In this document: one piece after another, positions 20,658 through 31,853 of the stretch
Position numbering within the stretch: position 1 is the stretch's first letter
Layout: each line of letters starts with the position of its first letter
Assembly: GCA_036250195.1 (NCBI GenBank)
Contig: JAVHZZ010000001.1
Coordinates: forward strand, 391,728,783-391,792,782
Length of the DNA stretch: 64,000 bases
Direction of reading: 5' to 3'
Source: Mixophyes australis
Lineage: Eukaryota > Chordata > Amphibia > Anura > Limnodynastidae
Notes under the pieces: model-generated
Database searches by the model: none
Seen by the model: only the letters and a program-made list of their open reading frames with translations
Told to the model about the DNA's origin: nothing
Translations under genes and position numbers: made by a program

Positions 20658-20685
20658 GAGTACCGAGCTGCTCAGCTCGGTACTC
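20658..20685. repeat. Perfect hairpin near the hAT right end
   Basis: Two 13-bp arms (GAGTACCGAGCTG and CAGCTCGGTACTC) separated by CT, 57 bp inside the right terminus. A similar CTCGGTAC word is kept in the decayed hAT copy near 29661. It could be a subterminal transposase site. Confidence 0.8.
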
Positions 20686-20750
20686 GGATACCCAAAGTTC
20701 GGGTGGGTTCGGTTCTCGGAGAACCGGACCCGCCCATCTCTAACATAGAC

Positions 20751-22480
20751 ATTATAAAACAGATATCTGCAGACATGAACTGTTCAAGAACAACAAACAG
20801 AATAAGTGGGAACATGTTGTAAAACTCTAGAATCCTGTGAGCATATCATAAACTCCTGAATCCTGGTGTGGAATCAACTTGAAATATTTTACGTCTGCAC
20901 CATTAGCTTGTGTTTATTTGCTTCTCACTCTATTAGAGAGTGGAGGGTTGTATCTGTTTGTTGGCGTCTGCCCTTCAAAAGGATGAGTGTTGATATGGAA
21001 TTAAAGTTTGTGATAATAAGCAACTGGCAGCAATTTTATATTGGGCTAGGAGAGGTGGGTATTTTGTTGCTAGGTGGCCATATCTCCTTGTACAAATGAG
21101 GTTTACACAGCATAGATTCTTGAAAACCCTGCAAACCTTAGTTTGTTCTATGGGAAGCCCGTCATCTAGCAACAGTTAGTAGGGGAATAGCTCACTTCTT
21201 CTCCTTTTGGCTAGGATCAAGCATCCTTAGCAACCCTCAAACAATGTCTGTTGCGGATCTAATGTTTTTCTTTCAAATGAAAGGAGAATTGAGATGGGGA
21301 TAAATCACTCTCAGAGACTGTTCTGACAGGAACAATTCCTGAAGAAGAGGAGGAAGGACTAATAGGACGTGTCCTTTTCCTATTTTCAATCACTAGTGAA
21401 CTGAGGAGAGGAGATCAGTAAATTAATTGCACTATGAAAGTGCACACCTCATTGTCATCGCTGAAGAGAAAACGGAAATAATCTGGCACGTTCTTCCTGC
21501 CGTTAGACGAGAAGAGACAAAATTGGTGCAGTCACTTCTCTGGGAGGGTTACAGCTCTCACTATCTGTTACTACCGTAGAACAAAGAAAAACAATTGGCT
21601 TCCTGAGGGCCTCAACAAAAAGACCTTGTCGCCCACAAGAGGGCCACTGGCTGAAGGTTATTCATCTAAGGTTTAGAGGCCAGAATGGGGACTTCTATCT
21701 TTCATGGCAGTCTGTCGCAATGTTATCCATGAGGATGGATTAACACAAATTAAAATGTAAGATTTCCTGAATTTTAATTTTAATAATAAATACATTAAAC
21801 CAGAATGTAAAAGAGTAGGAAAAGAAAGATGAATGGTTTTAGAGGTTGAGAAAAATAGAGAATGGGTCTAATACTGCATGTCTTTTGACTCACCAATATG
21901 CAGGTCTTGGATCTATTATCCAAAAACGGATACTGCTTTTCAGTAATAATGTCATACAAACAAATTCAATGGTCATTTCTTTTATAATAGCACAGCTACA
22001 TACAAACCTAAATATACTGTACAATTAGAAATATAAAAACAACTCTCTTTTGTTGACACTTATTTTTTATTATTATTTATATTATAAAGGGTAAGGGTGG
22101 AAATAAAAATGTTAGGAAAGGGGAACAGAGTGATGTGTATGTATTTAGAATGCACTAATATTAGATAAGTGGTCTAATATGTATGAAATTCTATGATTAT
22201 AAGAATCCATAGTTCCCGAAATTGCCGCCTTTGTCGTTTAGATAGTGACTGATCTTTTCCATAGATGTGATGAGCTAAATTATATTTCTGACTGCATTTA
22301 GAGAAAGTAGAGAAGATTGTTTCTAAAATTTTGCTACCATGCTCTTGACTGCTTGTATATTGGAAGGCTAATTTGTTAGAGTTTTACCAAGACCTGTAAT
22401 AGGCTAAGGAGACTGGCCAAGGGCTCTGTGAAACTAGTCTGAAATATGTCTTCTGAACATCTAGCCAAAAGATTAAAATA
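20751..22480. other. Unannotated intronic sequence
   Basis: About 1.7 kb with no recognised repeat or coding domain. The open frames at 20866-21099, 20975-21172 and 21846-22028 are short and domainless. Confidence 0.5.
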
Positions 22481-22784
22481 ATTTATTTATATAGCGCCAT
22501 CAATTTTGCAGCACTGTACAGAGAATATCTGTCATTCACATTAGTCCCTGCCCCATTAGAGCTTACAGTCTAAATTTCCTAACACACAGAGATAGACACA
22601 CACACTAAAGATAATTTAGTCAGCAGCCAATTAACCTACCAGTATTTTTTTGCAGTGTAGAAAGAAACCAGAGAACCCAGTGAAAACCAATGCAAACAAG
22701 GGGAGAAGATACATACAGATGGTCAGGAATCGAACTCATGACCCTAGCGCTGTGAGGCAGATATTCTAACCACTCTGCCACCAT
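22481..22784 (-). mobile_element. V-SINE (tRNA-derived SINE), diverged copy
   Basis: Read on the minus strand it has a tRNA-like head (GCAGAGTGGTTAGAATAT and a GAGTTCGATTCC B box), the conserved core (GTTTGCATTGGTTTTC, GGTTTCTTTCTACACTG) and the L2-like tail (TAGACTGTAAGCTCTAATGG, GGCGCTATATAAATAAATTA). It is the more diverged of two adjoining copies. Confidence 0.85.
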
Positions 22785-22894
22785 CATCATCTATTTATAT
22801 AGCGCCACTAATTCCGCAGCGTTGTACAGAGAACTCACTCACATCAGTCCCAGCCCCAGCCCCATTGGAGCTTACAGTCTAAATTCCCTAACAT

Positions 22895-22927
<33 letters not shown>

Positions 22928-23132
22928 GACCAAGGTCAATTTTTAATAGCAACCAATTAACCTAGTAGTACGTTTTTGGAGTGTGGGAGGAAACCGGAGC
23001 ACCTGGAGGAAACCAACGCAAACACGGGGAGAACATACAAACTCCACGTAGATAAGACCATGGTCGGGAATCAAACTCATAACCCCAGTGCTGTGAGGCA
23101 GAAGTGCTAACCACTAAGCCACCTTGCTGCCC
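22785..23132 (-). mobile_element. V-SINE, near-complete copy
   Basis: It is head to tail with the previous SINE. The minus strand begins GGGCAGCAAGGTGGCTTAGT, with an A box-like TGGCTTAGTGGTTAGCAC and a B box GAGTTTGATTCCC, then the core and the 3' tail ending GATGATGAT. An (AC)n run sits at 22909-22928. Confidence 0.9.
22909..22928. repeat. (AC)n microsatellite inside V-SINE
   Basis: Ten AC units at the position where other V-SINE copies here also carry short AC or GACACA runs. Confidence 0.9.
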
Positions 23133-23649
23133 ACAATGCTGCCCATGGAAATATTAGGGCACGACCAACAGCTCCTAAGCTGTTAAAAAATATCCAAAAT
23201 GTACTAAAATCAGCTTCTGGCGTATTGTAGCTCTAGAGTCAGTAAAGATGACAGGATGGTTTGAAGCTTTTCAACAGCAAACCAAATTGTTCTTGTTGCA
23301 TACTTGTGTAGCCCTGTCAGGTGAAACAGCTTACAATGTTCTCCCATAAAAAATTGGAAGGGATAGCCATGACATGAGCTGTGATTATAGACACAGTCAT
23401 ATATCTATTTATCACAGATTAGACCAGGACACTGGAACTGCTCTATACAGCACTGACATCACAACTCTAGCCAGGCATTACTGGGAGATTACCAATGCCG
23501 AGCTAGTCCAGTATAGTGCAGGCTTCCCCTCCCAATGATCCCGTATCCATTAGCAACACATTTATTAGATACTGTACTCTCAAGGTTTTTTTAGGTGTAC
23601 CAACAGCACTTTAAAGTGATTAGCTCATCATAATTATACGAAAAATCAT
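23133..23649. other. Unannotated intronic sequence
   Basis: No coding or repeat signal recognised. Confidence 0.4.
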
Positions 23650-23984
23650 GGGCCCGATTCATTAAGGATCTTAAATGAAGAGGATTCTTATTTCAGTCTC
23701 CTGGACAAAACCATGTTACATTGCAAGGGGTGCAAATGAGTGTTCTGTTTTGCACATAAGTTAAATACTGCCTGTTTTTTTCATGTAGCACACAAATACT
23801 TGCTAGCTTATTTGTACACTGAAATTTAAAGTTGATATTTGTGTGTTACATGAAAAAACAGTCAGTATTTAACTTATGTGCAAAACAGAACACTCATTTG
23901 CACCCCTTGCAACGTAACATGGTTTTGTCCAGGAGACTGAAATAAGAATCCTCTTCATTTAAGATCCTTAATGAATCAGGCCCC
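23650..23984. mobile_element. Fold-back (palindromic) MITE
   Basis: The whole 335 bp is an inverted repeat with about 150-bp arms: GGGCCCGATTCATTAAGGAT at the left pairs with ATCCTTAATGAATCAGGCCCC at the right, and matches continue inward through CTCCTGGACAAAACCATG, GCAAGGGGTGCAAATGAG and CATAAGTTAAATACTG. Only about 45 bp in the centre (TTGCTAGC to AAAGTTGAT) are unpaired. The arms match the left half of the MITE at 13839-14156, while the right half of that element is absent here. Confidence 0.9.
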
Positions 23985-25189
23985 ATATTATTAACTCTGT
24001 GAAAGGTTTAAATTACATTTACTGAAAATTAGAATAATTTGGAGGTTTTAAGATTCATTGATTATGTTATTTAGGACTTTGGAGACCACATTAGACCACC
24101 TACGCCGCAATATAAGTGATTATCATCATGTTATCCAAATAAATGTTATTGCTTTTAACACTATTCACTCTCAGGCTTTCTGACCTGAAATGGACTCACC
24201 ACCCCAAACTACATTCAACAAGGATACAAAAAATATTCACTACCCACTGCAACTGCTGTGGAATTAAACATTACACTGAAACAATTATTACTCTTGTCAT
24301 TGGGGGGAGGGGTTATAGTAATATAATGTAATAAGCATATGACAGATATTTAATATTCAAATTTCCTTTATTTTCCTTTCTAAATTTATTTCTATACTTT
24401 ATTTTATTGTCTGCATGTTATATGGTCATGTTAGAATTCACCTGCATTTCATGTTATGCGTTTTCCATACTTCTATTTATGTAATTCTACCTGCGGTTTT
24501 ATAACTGACTGATTACATGTAATTTATATTTGTATTTTGATGTCATTGTATGGTTGGGGTCTAGGGCAGATAAGATGCATAGTAACTGGAATGTTGAAAG
24601 AGTTGCATTTTTGTTTGTTTTACCGTCATTTATAGTCTGTTTTCTAATGACCACTTCACAACTGTTAATATTTTCACCAGTATTGGCCAAAAGCTGCTGC
24701 AAGCTGGCTGGTTAAAAATAGTGACAGAGCACTGGCACAAACACATGGCAGTTTCAAAAAATATTATACCTATGAAACATAGTGGCACAGCAGTGGCAGA
24801 TAAGATGGCAGTTTAATAAAGTAAAGGACAACTTTAAAACATACAGGCAGAGCATTTGCTGTTAGAATGGTCATTTTAGAAAAAAAAAAATAGACCAATT
24901 TCGGCCTTGCCCAGAAGTTAAATGGTGTGAGAAAAACAATGGACATATTTGGTATTCTCTGCATTAGGCAGCATGTGCAATACATTGGAGAGGTAGATCA
25001 GCATCAGTAATAAAATCTCATTAGACGGATAGCAGCTGCATGAATAGTCACTTTAGAAAAGAAGATATACCAAGGTGGGCAATGCCCATAATGTAAAATA
25101 GTGCAAGATGGATTTGTCCATGGGCCCTACCACCCACCCATCCTTATGTATGTTAGAAATTGGCAGCAATAATGATATTCCTCATACAA
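23985..25189. other. Unannotated; possible decayed subterminal hAT repeats
   Basis: From about 24720 to 25110 loosely similar 60-100-bp segments contain TGGCAGTTT/TGGTCATTTTAGAAAA/GTCACTTTAGAAAAGAA and GGCACA. They may be an eroded version of the array that lies next to the transposase stop codon in the intact hAT, since the decayed copy begins just to the right. The earlier part is featureless. Confidence 0.3.
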
Positions 25190-25329
25190 CTTGTAGTTCA
25201 CTTTTTCATATGAACACAAATTTTTCTATATTTTTGGTAAGTACACTCCTACGACGATCACTCACAATGTTCTCGGCTGTGCTAAACACTCTTTCAGACT
25301 ACACACTGGAGGGTGGGCAGCTTAAGTAC

Positions 25330-26310
25330 ACCCAGAAAATGAGGGTCGCGCTGCTGAATGAGTACAGAAATTAATATTTGGAACTAATGGTGATCTCTTG
25401 AAAAATCAGAAGAGGCACTGAACATCAATCAAAACATTTAATATAGATATCGATATATCCAGTACAGGGTACTGGCAATAGCCAGAAACCTGCTGTACAA
25501 TAAAACAGTGTGAAATCACTCTGTCACATAGCTATGACATAGAAACATAAAATACAAAACTAAATTAGTATACAAACAGCCGCGGCTATTAGACTAAACA
25601 AAAATCAATATGACATATGGTTGCGCAACCAAAATGAATGTGGCCAATAGTAAAACCAGTCAATAGAGAGGCACCTTCAGAATGAGACGGTAATAGTAAA
25701 GTCTCATTAAAATAGGAATAGATATACATAAATAGTAACAGATATGTTGTATGTGGATTCCTCCTTAGAATATTGAATCACCTGAATCCAAAACATCCAA
25801 CAAGCATATTACACAGCCTGGATCTTGATCATCACTTCTATGCTTCAGTAGCCACCTACTTATTGAATTAGGGGTAAATAAATGTTACCGGTGACCCATG
25901 GTTAGCAGTCCCGTTTCCAGCGTAAGTCACGCCCCGACGATACCGGGACCTTGCTGAAGTGACTTTGAAATGTAGTATCCAAGCCGGCTGTAGATGTTTT
26001 TTCGCGGGGCGAGCCGATTAACTGCCTCCAGCGTGAATCACGCAATGTTGTTTAAACGGGTCCTGCCAAATGATCCTCAGATATTGTATCCGTACCCGCT
26101 ATGGGTGTCGAGGCAAGCCAGGGTCAGTACTAGCAGTAAATAGGAATAGTGTCCACTTAGCGAGCACAAGTGGAGAGAGGATTCAGGTAATGAGGCAATC
26201 ACAACTAAGATCCAGTTCACAAGAAACCCCCATAGCTAGTTTGTACAGGGGGGTTGTACAGGGGGGTTGTACAGGGGGGTTCAAATTGTCTTTTTCCCTC
26301 ACAGAATTCA
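25330..26310. mobile_element. Unclassified ~1-kb insertion in the decayed hAT
   Basis: hAT homology stops after AGCTTAAGTAC (about 25328) and resumes near 26312 with a GGGACT word followed by AATCATCCACCAT (26341; cf 16536). The sequence between is unrelated to the intact element. It contains GC-richer blocks (for example CGTAAGTCACGCCCCGACG near 25921) and three copies of GTTGTACAGGGGG at about 26240-26282. No terminal repeats or coding domains were recognised. An LTR or Penelope-like origin is possible but unsupported. Confidence 0.4.
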
Positions 26311-27282
26311 AAGGGACTAATTTGTACATTTTCATTTAATTAATCATCCACCATTCATAACAAGGTGTATCAGATTGAGGTGTGATAGAGGTGTCAATAT
26401 ATTTGGGCATTTCTTTTAAACCTAACCAGATGTCCTAATAAGATTTTCACACTTGTGTCCTGCGTCGACTAATATTAGTCTGAATCTTTGCAAAGGAAAG
26501 TATGTTTTATGGTACTTGCATTTTTAGGTGAAGCATAAGACATGTCATGTGCGACTTGAGCAACAGCTTGCTCACAAGACGTGGTTTTCATCTGTGAAGA
26601 TCTGTGTCAGTTGGAAAGAAAGACTATACATACGACTTAAACCTAGGATCAAGCATATTTGCCAAAATGTAGTGATCCAATGTCAAGATGCTGCAAACCC
26701 TTGGGTCCTGGCGAAGTGAAAAAAGAACATCTAACATGCCAACATACTTAGCAGAATCACTTACTTTCCTACTTCAGCTTCTGCAGCTGCTTTTCCACTA
26801 GTTTGATTAGGGGCATGACCTGACTCAGGCTGGCAGTGTCTGAACTCAATTTGTTACAACTTCAAATGGTTTCAGGAGTGTGCATAAAACCGAAAGGATT
26901 CTCCATTGTGCTGGAGTAAAGTAACAGGTCCCCCCTCTCCCTATTGCATGGCTTGATGTCTAGGTCTTGATGGCTTGTTGCTCTTTCTCCAGTCACTGCA
27001 GCATATACTAACTTTTGTTTCAGTTGGTGTCATGACCGTCGTCTTTTTTTTTTCCCTGAATGTCTAGAAATTTTACAGGCCACAGACAGCATCTCGTGCA
27101 TTGACCTCTCATTTTTTAAGAAATTCTGAACCACCAAGTTTATTGCGTGTGTAAAGCATGGTACATGTTGAAATTAACCCAGTCTTAATGCACACACAAT
27201 GTTCGCTACGTTATCGGCAATGAGGAATCCTGAGCGGAGACATACTGGGGTGGGCCATTTTGCTATCACATTTCTGAGTTTT

Positions 27283-27615
27283 TCAACAGATTGACAGCGG
27301 TATGTTTCTTAGTGAAGCCAGCACAACAGAGAGTGTAGCGTGCTTGTGAATGACCTGGCATTGTGCGCTAGCACTATTATGCTGAAAGGAGGAAGAGGAG
27401 GAGAATGATGATGATGGTGCTGCTGCTACTGAAAATGATACACCTCCCCAGTGGGATGTCACAGTCATGTAGTCTATTGATTGACTAGTACTGCTTCCCC
27501 CCATATCTGTTGTAATGTGAATGACTGTGTTTAACCTGCCAGTACAGCCAAGGAATTGCGGTTTGGGAGAAATGGAATAGAGATGGAATTTGGCAGCATG
27601 GACACATAACCTCAT
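27283..27615 (-). pseudogene. Transposase remnant of the decayed hAT
   Basis: The largest surviving frame of the decayed copy. It keeps HITTDMGGSSTSQSIDYMTV, which corresponds to the LTTDMWTSGSGQTKDYMTV block around the first catalytic Asp of the intact enzyme, but the conserved Trp is Gly. Flanking homologous regions on both sides are out of frame or contain stops, so no transposase can be made. Confidence 0.8.
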
Positions 27616-28249
27616 CTAAACTGCTAAAACGTTATGCATGGATGACGGAAACACAAATCCATTCATGTTTAGTGATCTGCTGACTGTCATACTTGTCCGT
27701 AAAACAAACAATTGTTTCACAGACAATTGTTGTTTACAACTATGCTTAGTCTTCTTTGTCCCCATTCTGTATAGAAGTTTTACCCCCCAGCAGCAGCCCT
27801 AAGACGCAAGGATTCTTCTTGGGAATCATGGATTGTATTAGGAGAGATGCATTTGCAAATTGGATCCTGGACTACGTACTAATAATGAGGAGGTTGCTGA
27901 TAAAATTGTTGATGGTGAAGATTGCATGAGGTACCTATCCAATCTGCTGTAGCCAACGCTGGACTGTTATACAGAATGTTCCTGCTTTTGATCAACTACT
28001 ACAACAAACAATGAAATATTTTCACCCGCAAGAGGTGGATTTTTTGGTCTTCTGCCTAGGCATGAAAATACACTTATCATGGGCACGAGGTCGTATTCCT
28101 GGTGAATGCCTTACTTTGACAATCAACATCATTCTCATTATCTTGTTCAATTACAGCACATTCATCATTGTCAGATCCACAAATATCCCTCTCATCCTAT
28201 TGCACATTAGCAAGTTCCAAAACAACATCCTCAATTTCTATGTCTAAAT

Positions 28250-28945
28250 CAGTGGTTCCCAAACTTTCAGTTCATGGCACCTTTAGGGTCTCCATAATTT
28301 TTTCAAGGCACCCCTCCAATATAATTACTGTGCAGTTCCGTTTTATAAGTAGTTGGGTCAAAAGAACGTAATAAGTACTTAGGTCAGGACAGAAATACTT
28401 ATTAAGTTGCTCTCATAATATACATAAATCCAAGGGAAAAGAATATTTTTATATATTTTTCAATTATATTTCTTTCAAAGAACAATTTACAGCTATCATT
28501 AAGAGGAATAAGATCAAACAAAATAAAACAACAATATGTACAAAAATCATCACACTGTGCCCCTTTGCGCTCACTCTGTGCAGCTTCACCATTACACTGT
28601 GCCCCTTCACGCTCACACTGTGCCCCTTCATGCACACATTGTGCCTCTTCACACTCACACTTGTGTCCTTTCTTTTCTCCTCCATCGCTGTTTCTTATCA
28701 CTATTTCAACCTCTGTTCCTTTACTTACCTTATTAAACCTTTCTTCTTTTTCTTCTGTCTTCTTTCTGCCAGGTCCTCTCGAGCGCGGCTCCTCACTGAA
28801 TATGTCGGGCGTGATGACGAGGAGTGAAGAGGATCCTGAGTACCGGGCGCCGCCGGATTGGTAAGCATTTTTTTTTGGCCTGGCCACGGCACCCCTGTGA
28901 CAGCGCTGCAACAGCCCAGGGAGCCGCACAATTTGGGAACTGCTG
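28250..28945 (-). mobile_element. hAT MITE, GGTTCCCAAA family, copy 1
   Basis: 696 bp with ends CAGTGGTTCCCAAACTTT and AATTTGGGAACTGCTG and a perfect 8-bp duplication GTCTAAAT (28242-28249, 28946-28953). It is inserted in the decayed hAT. It contains short tandem words CTGTGCCCCTTCACGCTCAC (about 28555-28660) and only remnants of the hairpin seen in copies 2 and 3, including GGATTGGTAAG at 28855. No transposase is encoded; the open frames over it are incidental. Confidence 0.93.
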
Positions 28946-29721
28946 GTCTAAATCATCATCATTACTACTATCCACTAAATATCATCACATTTCCGTATGG
29001 TTGAAAAATTTTGGAAGGAGGATGCTCTATAATTACTTTTTTGGAAGTGACAGACCTGCATTCGGAGCGCGAAGGTGGTACATGGAAAGTTACAAAAGAT
29101 GTATGATCGTTTTAGGCACTCACTTTTGCAATGGGCATTCTATAATGTGTAACAGCAGTAGCAGGACCACTACTTAAAAAAAAAAAAAAAAAAAGTGTCC
29201 AGGGTGGTGTAGGAGACCGATTACTAGTACGGATGCCAGTAATACTGACCCACACTATAGCCTTTACAGTAAAACACTTGGATTTACTAATATACTATTA
29301 CTACCAGTAGTCACCGGTTGTCTACTCTTCAATCTCTCACGCCCACTTTATTTGCAGATCAATCTCCTCGAATTGTGTGCTGATAAACTGTAAAGATGTC
29401 TGCTGTAAAATGACAGCTAATCCAGTACACATTGATTGCCATTTTCAAACTCTACAACACTTTTCAACTCACTTTATCAGCACAAATTCAACAAAACGAT
29501 TTCCCCACATGCTATCAATTCTAAAATGGTAGCTAGAACAGGATAAAGTTCTACATATAGAAGATCTCAATCCAATCCAAAACATGCGAGATCTGGCATT
29601 TTCCCACTTTGCCTCCTTTTCAGATCCAAATTTGACACGAAAACCAAGTCATGACTGTTCGACTCGGTACAACAAAATTCGAATCAGTCGGATTTGTCAG
29701 AATTCGAACCACTCATCTCTA

Positions 29722-31140
29722 AACTAAATTTCAAGGTTCCAACAAGCGGTAGAGCCTTATGTGTTCCAATAGCATTTGTAAATAAAGCAAACCAAAATCT
29801 TAGACAGAATTTTAAGTCCGAGAACTATACAACCAACTATAGATCTATGAAAAGAATTTCACACATGCCTAGTAGGCCAGAACGGACCACAATTGCCACA
29901 GATATTAGAAAGGGCAAAGGCAAAAGCTGCAGTATAATGTGAGACATGACTACTGAATTTCACCTTTCCACTGCATCAGGACAGCCGATATCAGAACATA
30001 ATTGGACACCATTGGAATCTAGGTACATGGATGGCTGCTGTCATAAATGGAGACACAGGTGTATCCCAAGATGATTACAGGTAGTCCATTAAATCTAATT
30101 GTACCCTATAGGAAATGGCAAAACTGCTTGTGGTGTTTGTATAATGTATCTTTTAGTGCCAATAGACATATCATGTCTCAAAATGTTAACAATAATGTAC
30201 ACAATGATTTGCCTTAGGCACTAACATAAAACTGTACATTATATAAACATATGTCTAATTATAGCATTAGGGTGCAGTTGCAGTTTTATTTGTTGGATAA
30301 ATTGCTTATATTATGAAATGTTTCTCTCCCTCAAGTTCAAAAACTTGTCACATCTCACCACAGCTTATGACAGCGGTGGACACCTTCATCAGGCTTAACT
30401 GCGGCTCTCTGGATAGCAATTTTTCCTTTGACATCAAAATACCAGAATGCTGCCTTTAAATGCCTGGCTCTGTAACTGTATAATGGTTTCTTCTTGCTCT
30501 TGATCAATATTACCCATCAATCAGTAAAGCAGCAATTCCATGAAAAATTCAGGTATTTTTTTATTTAACATAAATCACTGTGACAGGTTATAAGAATAAT
30601 ATTGGTATTTACCATTTTCCCTTGTTTTCTTTAGGCTTATATTAATGCTTTATGATTCTGGACTACCAAGGCAACCACAGTCACATGATACAGCAAGTAG
30701 AGTTTTTGGAATGCCCCTCTGAGCTCTGTCTACACAGTGACATCCATCTTCTCCCCCTCTATCATCATATAAAATGCTGAGACTGGAGAGCCAAGTTTGT
30801 ACAATATGTCTAGTAGCCATTTCTGTTTGCCAAACAGCTTTGCAAAGTCAATAATGATTTGTAGGAGGAAAGATAATAGAAAGAACTATCAGGTGCATGC
30901 TTAAAAAGGTGCTTTATTTGCCATTTAAAGAATAAAATAAAAAAAAAAGTCTTCTATGTGGTATTGATTATGGCTTTAAACTATAATTACAACTTAGGTT
31001 GCATGGACAAAAAAATGGTCAAAAAAATGATGTTATAATTGGCTACAATTCTAGCAAGAGTAGGTCTAATGGCACATTTCAAGTTTTAACGTATCTTTAT
31101 AAATGTCATCTGCAGCCTCCTTCATTTAATTGGACCACAT
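29722..31140. other. Unannotated intronic sequence
   Basis: No recognisable gene or repeat. The open frame at 29694-29942 starts inside the hAT end and has no domain. Confidence 0.4.
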
Positions 31141-31395
31141 CTCTATACCTCTGAATTGTCCCTATTTAGGTGGCACAGTCCAGTTTTGAGGACATTGTCC
31201 CACCACAATCTAGACAACTATGTCCCTTGGGTCAGAAAGTTGGGAGGTAACTCCCATGCACTGCTGTTCTGCATTGGCTGGGTGTTAGGACAGAAGGGGC
31301 AGTGGTAAGGTGCTATGCATCCCCTTGGAGTTGTGGTCTCACCCACATCACAATGACCACACCCAGAAGTGGGCATGGGGTTTGTTTCAGAGATT
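31140..31395. mobile_element. Possible degraded MITE, CCTCCCAA family
   Basis: GTCAGAAAGTTGGGAGGTAACT and a GACATTGTCCC block resemble, in reverse, the element at 46354-46535. Ends are unclear. Confidence 0.3.
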
Positions 31396-31792
31396 CGATC
31401 AATTCTAAAACAAAACAAAAATGGGGCATTTTCTGTTTAGTTGAATTAAATTAAACTAATCTTAATAATAGTCAGCACATGCTATGGGAATGCTACTGCA
31501 CACATCTTGTGGACCGTGGTCTGGATCTGTTCTATAATAAAGTTCAGATGAAAATTTGCAACAAAAATACTTTGTTGTGGTGCCGTTTGCTACTATATAG
31601 CGATGCATCAATTTATTATTAAAAAAAAGTCCATTCACCACTTTGTTTTGCTCCACTTTTCTCACGCTCCTCAAAGATTAGTTCTACTTTTGAGGTAAAA
31701 TTGTATATACTACCCCCATTCCATTTACATTAATTCTAGGGGTTCTTTCTCTGTGCTGTAGGGGTTCAAGTGGAAACTGGTCTCCCATAAAG

Positions 31793-31853
31793 TAGAGCCT
31801 AATTTGGAATAGGCAGCAAGCTAATTGCTATGCAGCCTACTCCAAATCAGGCT
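31793..31853. repeat. Short imperfect hairpin
   Basis: AGCCTAATTTGGAATAGGCAGC is followed after a short loop by GCAGCCTACTCCAAATCAGGCT, giving arms of about 22 bp. It could be a tiny MITE or a chance palindrome. Confidence 0.5.

Larger units (their letters stand above)
14681..20742 (-). mobile_element. Complete autonomous hAT transposon
   Basis: A 6,062-bp element bounded by short inverted ends TAGAGATGG...CCCATCTCTA and a perfect 8-bp target duplication ACATAGAC (14673-14680 and 20743-20750). The 8-bp duplication and BED/DDE transposase define hAT. In its own (minus) sense the order is: right end with a promoter-like segment, a 12-unit 100-bp array, the transposase gene, a noncoding stretch, an alternating 100/104-bp array and the left end with repeated GGTTTTGG words. 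Perfect flanks and an intact ORF argue for recent insertion and possibly retained activity. Confidence 0.95.
25190..29721 (-). mobile_element. Decayed second hAT copy, interrupted
   Basis: It is related to the intact hAT at 14681-20742 in the same orientation. Matching blocks include GAGGGTGGGCAGCTTA (25310; cf 16414), GATCCAATGTCAAGATGCTG (26664; cf 16870), TGGTTTCAGGAGTGTGCA (26867; cf 17074), TCACAGTCATGTAGTCT (27459; cf 17689), and GTGGATTTTTTGGTCTTCTG (28037; cf 18475). The right end is ACTCATCTCTA at 29721. The left end and a target duplication were not found. It is broken by a roughly 1-kb insertion (about 25330-26310) and by a MITE (28250-28945). Confidence 0.8.

Noticed and set aside
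22785..23132. Functional tRNA gene suggested by A- and B-box-like words
   Set aside because: They are the tRNA-derived head of V-SINE copies; no complete cloverleaf and the core and tail of a SINE follow.
28402..28975. Frames of 60-175 codons around a GC-rich patch
   Set aside because: They span the MITE at 28250-28945; no domain and no conserved start.
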